Assembly: GCA_025350365.1 (NCBI GenBank)
Contig: JANXXY010000399.1
Location: forward strand, 1 to 21,742
DNA from: Bacteroidales bacterium
GTDB taxonomy: Bacteria; Bacteroidota; Bacteroidia; Bacteroidales; JAAUTT01
Direction of reading: 5' to 3'
DNA length: 21,742 nt
Part shown: positions 16,255-21,742 of the stretch, piece by piece
How the letters are laid out: every line of letters begins with the position of its first letter
How positions within the stretch are numbered: the first letter of the stretch is position 1
Program-made: the position numbers and the translations under genes
The notes under the pieces: generated by a model
Seen by the model: only the letters and a program-made list of their open reading frames with translations
Database searches by the model: none
What the model was told of the DNA's origin: nothing

Positions 16255-19188
16255 TCATTCTGCCCTCGGATCAGGTTGATAGGGCAACCTTCCCAGTTTG
16301 TGAACCTCCACACTGGGAAACCCGAATTCTTCCACAACTTTTCCCTCAATTAAATAAACTCCATATCCGCTAAAAGGATACTTTTTCAGAGAATCAGGGA
16401 AATGCACCGTATCGAAAAAAATGCCATGCACATCTAAAAAACATCCGAAATGCATCCACTCATTCTTCACCGTATGAACATATTTGATGGTCACAAGTTC
16501 GCCAACCATCCTCACAATCTTCCCTAATTTTGAAGAAAGTTCCCGGGCGATAGCATTCCCCCGATATGGTGTTTTCAACAGATCAAATCTGGACATACTT
16601 ACCGGAAATCCGATCAGTTCCATTTCATCATATCCATCTTCTAACGCATTAGTTCTTAGAGCCGGTAATACAAACTCTTTTCGTTTTTCCTTAAATAAAG
16701 GCTCGCTATATGGTTGAGTATCTGCCTTGGCGTTTACCAACTGTTCCCACATGAGCGCTTTTTTACTTTTCCCGGTAAACCGGAAGGCGCCTGCTTTGAT
16801 GAGGATTCGTAATTGCTCCGTTCCAATGGATACCCGTTCGGTAAAATCTATGAAATCAGTAAAATTGCCATGGGCATGTCGTTCTTCCAGTATTTTTTGT
16901 ACGATACCCGATTCCAGGTTTTTCAGATGAATCCATCCCAGGTAAATTTCATCCCCATAAATGGTCGTTGTATTTTCACTCTTGTTGATGTCCGGCAGAT
17001 TAATTGTTGCCCCATGCCGTTTGGCTTCGCTAACATACACCCACGTATGATAGAAGCCACCAAAATTGTTGATTACCGCAGTATAAAATTCTTTAGGATA
17101 ATAAGTTTTTAGAAACAGACTTTGATAGCTTTCAACCGCATAACTAGCCGAATGAGCCTTGCAAAAGGCATATCCGGCGAACGAGGACATCTGCCTCCAT
17201 ACTTCATTGGCTAACTCGTCAGTATACCCTCTGGCCTTGCAATTTCTAAAGTATCGTTCGGTTAATCGGGCGAACTCCTGCTTCGACCGGTATTTGCCAG
17301 ACATTGCACGCCGCAGAGTGTCTGCATCGGCAAGGGACAAGCCGGCAAAGTAATGGGCAATTTTGATAACATCTTCCTGGTAAACCATCACCCCATAGGT
17401 TTCCTTTAAATGCTCTTCAAAGGCAGGCGCTAGGTAACGAACATTGCTTTGGTTATGAAACCGCTTGATGTACTCTTTCATCATGCCCGACTTGGCCACA
17501 CCGGGTCTGATAATAGAACTGGCAGCAACTAAACTGATGTAGTTGTTGCACTTTAGCTTCTTTAACAAACCCCGCATGGCAGGACTTTCGACATAAAAAC
17601 ACCCGATGGCATCCCCATCATATAATTGCTGGTTGATTTTTGCATCCTGTTTGAAATCATTCACCCGATGCACATCGATGGTCTCTCCCTTATTTCTCTG
17701 AACAATTTCAACACATTCTTTAATATGTCCTAACCCCCTTTGACTTAGGATATCCAGTTTGTCCAACCCTATTTCTTCGGCAACGTACATGTCGAACTGT
17801 GTGGTTGGCAATCCCTTTGGAGGCATGTCTAAAGCGGTGTAATAGTACACCGGCAATTCTGAGATCAGAACACCTCCTGCATGGATGGATCGTAAATGAG
17901 GATAGTCCATTAACCGGTTTCCGTACCGGAATATTTTTTCTGTGATATCATTGTGTAACGATGTGTCTCCAGGTCTTTCTACCAGCGCATCGATGTCATT
18001 TTTTGGCAACCCGTACACCTTACCCAGCTCCCGGATAATGGAGCTGTCCTTGAAGGTGTTCATTGCGCCCAGCAAGGCAGCGTGTTTCCCATATTTTTTA
18101 AATATGTAATCATGCACACCATCGCGATCCTTCCAGGAAAAGTCAATGTCAAAATCGGGTGGTGACGACCGTTGGGGGTTAATGAACCTTTCGAAATAAA
18201 GGTTCAATTCAATGGGGTCGATGTCAGTAATTTTAAGACAATAGGCTACGATGCTGTTGCCGCCGCTTCCTCTGCCCACATGGTAAACACCTCTGCCCAT
18301 GGTGTGCTTCAAAATGTCCCAGGTGATTAAGAAGTAAGCTGAGAATCCCAATTCATCAATCACTTTTAGTTCTTTGCTTACTCTTGCTTCCGCTTCTTTG
18401 TTCCCCTTTCCATACCGGTAAAGCATCCCTTCGTGAGCCAATCTTTCTAACAACAGCTTATCCTCATACTTGCCGGCTTCGAAGATTTGTTTGTTTTTTC
18501 GAACCTGAAAATCAAACTCAAAATGGCACACATCCATGATTCTTTCGGCATTCCTGATCAGTTGAGGATGGTCTTTATAATAGGATTTAACACTATCAGG
18601 AGATATAAAAACATCTTCCTTCCCGGCAACCTGCTGTTCGGTTATCATAGAAAGGAGGGTGTTATGGTGGATAGCTCTCAAATGCCGGTGCAGTTCAACG
18701 TCGTCCGGTTCACAAAAGGTAACCTGATGAAATGCAACACACTTATTTTTCAATTGATGGGGTAACCGATGACATACCTTATTTATCTCGGAAGGACGTA
18801 CCCCTATAAATTCATTTTCTTTCAGTTTCCAGTCAAGGGCTACAATGGGATAGATCACAAAAACCTGTTCAAATTCAGGAGCCATTGCGGGCAGCTCCTT
18901 CTTATTGAAATTATATTCACTCAGGTACTCATTTATCTCCCTGAATCCTTCATTACTTTTGGCAATGCAGGTATACAGCCAAGTGTCCTCATTTCGGAAA
19001 TCCACCCCAATGACGGGTTTGATATTTTTTTCCCTGCATTCCTTCACAAAATCGAAGCATCCGGAGGTGTTGTTAATATCTGAAATGACAAGCGCAGATA
19101 TTCCCAATTCCTGTGCCCGGCTGGCAAGCGTCTCTACCTTACTGGTTCCGAAGGTAAGGCTGAAATAGGTATGACAAGCATATATCAT
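16255..19188 (-). CDS. dnaE: DnaE-type DNA polymerase III alpha subunit, short accessory form
   Basis: A C-family DNA polymerase of 977 residues, shorter than replicative DnaE (about 1150-1250). The N-terminal PHP domain (1 to about 200) keeps ACHTYFSL and ISDINNTSG, where active PHP domains have metal-binding HxH and TDH motifs, so PHP proofreading chemistry is probably lost, as in E. coli DnaE. The catalytic palm has GRGSGGNSIVAYCLKITDIDP (305-325), PPDFDIDF (343-350) and LDKLDIL (475-481), so all three catalytic aspartates are present. A helix-hairpin region and an OB-like fold (about 890-945) follow; the tau-binding C-terminal domain appears missing. It is 63 bases downstream of dinB on the same strand, thus co-transcribed under the repressor-like gene. 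Comparable second DnaE copies (DnaE2) act in mutagenic DNA damage tolerance; that role is inferred here. Confidence 0.9.
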   Translation of the reverse strand: MIYACHTYFSLTFGTSKVETLASRAQELGISALVISDINNTSGCFDFVKECREKNIKPVIGVDFRNEDTWLYTCIAKSNEGFREINEYLSEYNFNKKELPAMAPEFEQVFVIYPIVALDWKLKENEFIGVRPSEINKVCHRLPHQLKNKCVAFHQVTFCEPDDVELHRHLRAIHHNTLLSMITEQQVAGKEDVFISPDSVKSYYKDHPQLIRNAERIMDVCHFEFDFQVRKNKQIFEAGKYEDKLLLERLAHEGMLYRYGKGNKEAEARVSKELKVIDELGFSAYFLITWDILKHTMGRGVYHVGRGSGGNSIVAYCLKITDIDPIELNLYFERFINPQRSSPPDFDIDFSWKDRDGVHDYIFKKYGKHAALLGAMNTFKDSSIIRELGKVYGLPKNDIDALVERPGDTSLHNDITEKIFRYGNRLMDYPHLRSIHAGGVLISELPVYYYTALDMPPKGLPTTQFDMYVAEEIGLDKLDILSQRGLGHIKECVEIVQRNKGETIDVHRVNDFKQDAKINQQLYDGDAIGCFYVESPAMRGLLKKLKCNNYISLVAASSIIRPGVAKSGMMKEYIKRFHNQSNVRYLAPAFEEHLKETYGVMVYQEDVIKIAHYFAGLSLADADTLRRAMSGKYRSKQEFARLTERYFRNCKARGYTDELANEVWRQMSSFAGYAFCKAHSASYAVESYQSLFLKTYYPKEFYTAVINNFGGFYHTWVYVSEAKRHGATINLPDINKSENTTTIYGDEIYLGWIHLKNLESGIVQKILEERHAHGNFTDFIDFTERVSIGTEQLRILIKAGAFRFTGKSKKALMWEQLVNAKADTQPYSEPLFKEKRKEFVLPALRTNALEDGYDEMELIGFPVSMSRFDLLKTPYRGNAIARELSSKLGKIVRMVGELVTIKYVHTVKNEWMHFGCFLDVHGIFFDTVHFPDSLKKYPFSGYGVYLIEGKVVEEFGFPSVEVHKLGRLPYQPDPRAE

Positions 19189-19251
19189 CAGATAAAGATT
19201 CGACTATTCGTACTATTTAGATATTCGTGTTACTTTCTGCCTCCCTGCCTT

Positions 19252-20400
19252 TTATTGTATAGCCCTTCCGATAGCATTTTTACCGTATTTTTTCCTGATC
19301 TTATCCAGTGCCAGATAGAGATTGACCATTTCCGGAGTGTCTTCAAACAGATTTAATTGCTGTGCACCATGTACCAGATGGGTGAGGCGAACTCCTATCA
19401 ATCTGATCATCATCCGGCGTTGATATAGTTTTTTAAAGAGTTCCCGAACCACCTCCAGTACTGTATGATCAAATGACGTATAGGGGATTCGCTTTTGTTG
19501 GGTGTGCGTATCAAAATTGGAATAACGGATCTTTACCGTTATGCACGAAGTAAGCTTCTGCTCTTTTCTAAGATCGAAGCAAAGCGTCTCCACCATTTTT
19601 ACAAGCAGCCGGTTCAAATAATCGATGTCCATAGTGTCCTGTTCAAAGGTCTGTTCGGTGCTCATCGATTTTTGCTCCCAATAAGGTTGGATAGGTGTTA
19701 AATCTATTCCGTTGGCTTTTCTCCATATTTCGACTCCGTTTTGGCCAAGGAGCCTTGCCATGAGTTCGATAGGCATTTCTCTCAGCGTGCCTATCCGGTC
19801 GATTCCCATATCTTTAAGGATGGTGAAGGTTTTATCGCCTACCATTGGAATTTTCTTTATAGACAAAGGACCTAAAAATGGAGAAACGTGGTTTCTGTCA
19901 ATAAACAGTTCCCCATTGGGTTTGGCTTCCCCGGTGGCAATCTTCGAAACCGTTTTATTAATCGATAAACCAAAAGAAATGGGTAATCCGGTTTCTGTGA
20001 TAATCTTGCGTCGCAGTTCGTGCGACCATTTAAGGCATCCGAAAAACTGATCCATCCCGGTGATGTCCAGGTAATGCTCATCGATCGAAGCTTTTTCATA
20101 TACCGGAGCTTTTTCGGCAATGATATCCGTTACCATGTTCGAATATTTGCTGTATTTCTCCATGTCGCCTCTAATAACAATGGCATCAGGGCATAGCATC
20201 AAGGCCATTCTCATGGGCATAGCAGAGCGAACCCCGTATTTTCGCGACTCATAACTGCAACTGGCAACCACACCTCTTCCGGAAGTACTACCGATGATAA
20301 TCGGCTTTCCTTCAAATTTTCTGTTTTGCAAACGCTCCACCGATACAAAAAAGGTATCCAGATCAAGATGAATAATGTCTTTTTTAGCAAACGATTCCAT
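19252..20400 (-). CDS. dinB: Y-family DNA polymerase IV
   Basis: Translesion polymerase of 382 residues. The palm shows Asp13 in HLDLDTFFVSVE with the steric-gate Phe17/Phe18, and SIDE (105-108) with Asp107 and Glu108, where relatives usually have SIDEAYLD and this one SIDEHYLD. YESRKYGVRSAMP (50-62) is the finger region. An HhH segment is near 180-200 (KIPMVGDKTFTILKDMG), and the little finger follows. QLNLF (348-352) is a canonical sliding-clamp binding motif near the C terminus, so it can reach the replisome. It heads a two-gene unit with dnaE and faces the repressor gene across an operator-like palindrome. This is DinB proper, not the catalytically dead ImuB. All catalytic residues are present, so activity is expected. 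Confidence 0.95.
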   Translation of the reverse strand: MESFAKKDIIHLDLDTFFVSVERLQNRKFEGKPIIIGSTSGRGVVASCSYESRKYGVRSAMPMRMALMLCPDAIVIRGDMEKYSKYSNMVTDIIAEKAPVYEKASIDEHYLDITGMDQFFGCLKWSHELRRKIITETGLPISFGLSINKTVSKIATGEAKPNGELFIDRNHVSPFLGPLSIKKIPMVGDKTFTILKDMGIDRIGTLREMPIELMARLLGQNGVEIWRKANGIDLTPIQPYWEQKSMSTEQTFEQDTMDIDYLNRLLVKMVETLCFDLRKEQKLTSCITVKIRYSNFDTHTQQKRIPYTSFDHTVLEVVRELFKKLYQRRMMIRLIGVRLTHLVHGAQQLNLFEDTPEMVNLYLALDKIRKKYGKNAIGRAIQ

Positions 20401-20431
20401 AAACCTTTTCTCCCCGACAATGTTTATAATA

Positions 20432-20472
20432 TGTTTGTATTACCAACATATTTTATGTTGGTAATTTAAACA
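20432..20472. promoter_or_regulatory. Tandem palindromic operator between dinB and the LexA-like gene
   Basis: TGTTTGTATTACCAACA (20432-20448) is a 17-base palindrome with one mismatch, and TGTTGGTAATTTAAACA (20456-20472) is a weaker second one. Together they contain a perfect 12+12-base inverted repeat with a 3-base centre (20439-20465). Further TGTTT half-site at 20421. It lies in the 128-base divergent intergenic region, 32 bases from the dinB ATG and 56 from the repressor ATG, as expected for an operator bound by the adjacent XRE-S24 protein. Confidence 0.7.
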
Positions 20473-20528
20473 TTTATTCCTATATTAGCTTCGATTTTTA
20501 CAGGGAAAATTTAAAAGAATCACATTCA

Positions 20529-21338
20529 ATGGAAATATTTTTAGCTACCAATATTCTTTTACTTCGCAAACGAAAGAAAAGAACCCAGGATGATGTTGCT
20601 TTTGCGGTCAATGTCAAGCGATCCACTTATACCGGTATCGAAATCGGAAATTCGTTTCCCAGCATTGAGGTGTTGATTAATCTTTCGAATTATTTTTGTG
20701 TCTCTATTGACACGCTATTAAGAGTGGATTTGAGAAAACTTTCTGAATTTCAACTTTCCGAACTTGAACGGGGAAACGATGTGTATATCCGGGGTACCCA
20801 TTTAAGAATTCTTTCAAAAACGACTGATTATCTGGATACCGAAAACATCGAATTGGTTCCTGAAAAGGCTAAAGCCGGTTATATGACTGGTTATGCCGAC
20901 CCGGAATACATCAATGAATTGTCTAAATTTCAACTTCCTTTTTTATCAAAAAATAAGAAATACAGGGCCTTCCAGATAACCGGTGACAGTATGTTACCCA
21001 TCCCTGAAAGCTCGTGGATTACCGGGGAATTTGTACAGGACTGGTATAGCATTCAAAGTGGCAAGTCCTATATTATTCTTACCATTAACGATGGCGTTGT
21101 TTTTAAGATTGTGGATAATCTGATTCAGGACGAAGGAATATTGAGATTATACTCCCTGAATTCCCTATACAAACCGTTCGATGTTCCGGTTCCGGATATA
21201 AAAGAAGTTTGGCGGTTTATCAACTTTATCAGTTCGGAAATCCCCGACATTGGGAATTTGGGAGAAAACCTAAACCAGCGGGTTATTGAATTGTCGCGGG
21301 AGGTAGAAGCCATAAAACATCAGATTGGAAGGCAATAA
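20529..21338 (+). CDS. LexA-like XRE-S24 autocleaving repressor
   Basis: A 269-residue transcription factor. Residues 1-66 form an XRE-type helix-turn-helix (LLRKRKKRTQDDVAFAVNVKR ... IEIGNSFPSIEVLINLS), not the winged helix of classical LexA. Residues about 105-235 form an S24 (LexA/UmuD) peptidase: Ala116-Gly117 is the self-cleavage bond (KAKAGYMTGY), Ser154 in GDSMLP is the nucleophile and Lys193 in VVFKIVD the general base. Spacing fits LexA. Thus it can be inactivated by RecA-stimulated self-cleavage after DNA damage. A C-terminal segment (245-265) looks like a short coiled coil, possibly for oligomerisation. It is divergent from dinB-dnaE and faces a perfect palindrome, so it probably represses both itself and the polymerase unit. 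Prophage CI-type repressors share the architecture; no phage genes are nearby. Confidence 0.9.
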   Translation: MEIFLATNILLLRKRKKRTQDDVAFAVNVKRSTYTGIEIGNSFPSIEVLINLSNYFCVSIDTLLRVDLRKLSEFQLSELERGNDVYIRGTHLRILSKTTDYLDTENIELVPEKAKAGYMTGYADPEYINELSKFQLPFLSKNKKYRAFQITGDSMLPIPESSWITGEFVQDWYSIQSGKSYIILTINDGVVFKIVDNLIQDEGILRLYSLNSLYKPFDVPVPDIKEVWRFINFISSEIPDIGNLGENLNQRVIELSREVEAIKHQIGRQ

Positions 21339-21354
21339 GTTGCACTGCTCTCTC

Positions 21355-21440
21355 TTTTAGTATCGGAAAAGAAAAATTTCATGGATTGGTTGGCGAAAAC
21401 CATTTTTTCCATGAAGTTGTTCATACCTAAGTGTGTCACA
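21355..21440 (+). repeat. Direct repeat DR, right copy
   Basis: Starts 17 bases after the repressor stop codon and matches 15951-16035 in the same orientation. CATGGATTGGTT and AACCATTTTTTCCATG form an imperfect hairpin. It abuts the truncated group II intron maturase segment that begins within ten bases of its end. Confidence 0.7.
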
Positions 21441-21446
21441 GATTAA

Positions 21447-21742
21447 TGCAAAACAAGAGGCTTTAACTTTTTAGGGTTCACGGTACAATATTATAAAGAT
21501 CTGAAAGGAAGGGCATCCCGATACTGGAATATCATACCAAGTAAGAAATCTGAACAGAAAGTCCGTGATAAAGTTAGGGACTATTTAAAGACACATGGAC
21601 ATAGCAATGCTCATGAAGTTGCCAAAGGACTAAACATGATCACACGAGGATGGCTTAACTACTTTGAAGTAAAGGGGGTAAGTTATCCAGCCATGAGCAA
21701 ACGTAGATTACGTTACTACCTGACAGGCAGCCTCAATCAGTA
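21447..21742 (+). pseudogene. ltrA: Group II intron reverse transcriptase/maturase, C-terminal fragment
   Basis: An open frame of 98 codons without a start codon, preceded by an in-frame TAA, begins with GFNFLGFTVQYY, the junction between the last reverse transcriptase motif and the maturase (X) domain in group II intron proteins. It continues with PSKKSEQKVRDKVRDYL and ITRGWLNYF (the maturase-specific segment), then KRRLRYYLTG. The whole catalytic RT domain is missing upstream: only the repressor and a direct repeat are there. It is therefore a 5'-truncated remnant; its 3' end lies outside the window, so the intron's RNA domains could not be examined. Confidence 0.8.

Noticed and set aside
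16484..19168. Several plus-strand ORFs of 60-104 codons opposite dnaE
   Set aside because: They follow the dnaE codon structure in antisense and show no recognisable domain.
20529..21338. Prophage repressor and hence a prophage boundary
   Set aside because: No integrase, structural or lysis genes are nearby, and the divergent partner is a polymerase pair, so a chromosomal LexA-like role fits better.

Overview
The window looks like a chromosomal segment of a member of the Bacteroidota, most likely the Bacteroidales/Marinilabiliales side. The support is low GC content, promoters of the Bacteroidota type (TTTG, about 20 bases, TAnnTTTG) before several genes, few Shine-Dalgarno sequences, and typical family members: a PafA-type phosphatase, RicT/PSP1, a small outer-membrane beta-barrel protein and a cellobiose 2-epimerase. 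The species assignment is inference; gene calls rest on recognised motifs, with no database search.

Layout. Positions 1-480 (minus) hold the N-terminal part of transketolase. 704-1807 is the ATPase YchF, followed by a secreted PafA-like phosphatase (1921-3573). On the minus strand come a group II truncated hemoglobin (3601-4029) and RicT (4150-5142). 5508-6214 is an AlkD-like DNA alkylation repair gene broken by one missing A in a poly-A run. A DEDDy 3'-5' exonuclease and uridine kinase form a minus-strand pair (6307-7718). From 8133 to 12583 there is a plus-strand housekeeping block: mannose-6-phosphate isomerase, EngB, PRPP synthetase, ribosomal protein L25, peptidyl-tRNA hydrolase and an Hsp15-like S4 protein. 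12672-15116 holds a lipoprotein with a probable mutarotase-like fold and a cellobiose 2-epimerase, followed by a small outer-membrane barrel (15216-15803).

The most distinctive part is 15951-21742. A LexA-like XRE-S24 repressor (plus) faces a minus-strand pair, dinB (Pol IV) and a short DnaE-type polymerase alpha subunit. Between the repressor and dinB lies a tandem operator-like palindrome. This resembles a self-contained, DNA-damage-inducible translesion synthesis cassette in which DinB plus a second DnaE would play the role that ImuB plus DnaE2 play elsewhere. About 85-base imperfect direct repeats bracket it, and the right-hand copy abuts a 5'-truncated group II intron maturase, so the cassette may have been mobile or sits in a recombination-prone site.

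The long intergenic gaps are not empty. 7769-8033 and 16105-16226 hold inverted copies of a MITE-like element of about 120 bp with terminal inverted repeats; the first copy carries an extra insertion of almost the same size. 12025-12101 carries a hairpin-forming repeat, and 5310-5400 a GC-rich patch of unknown origin.
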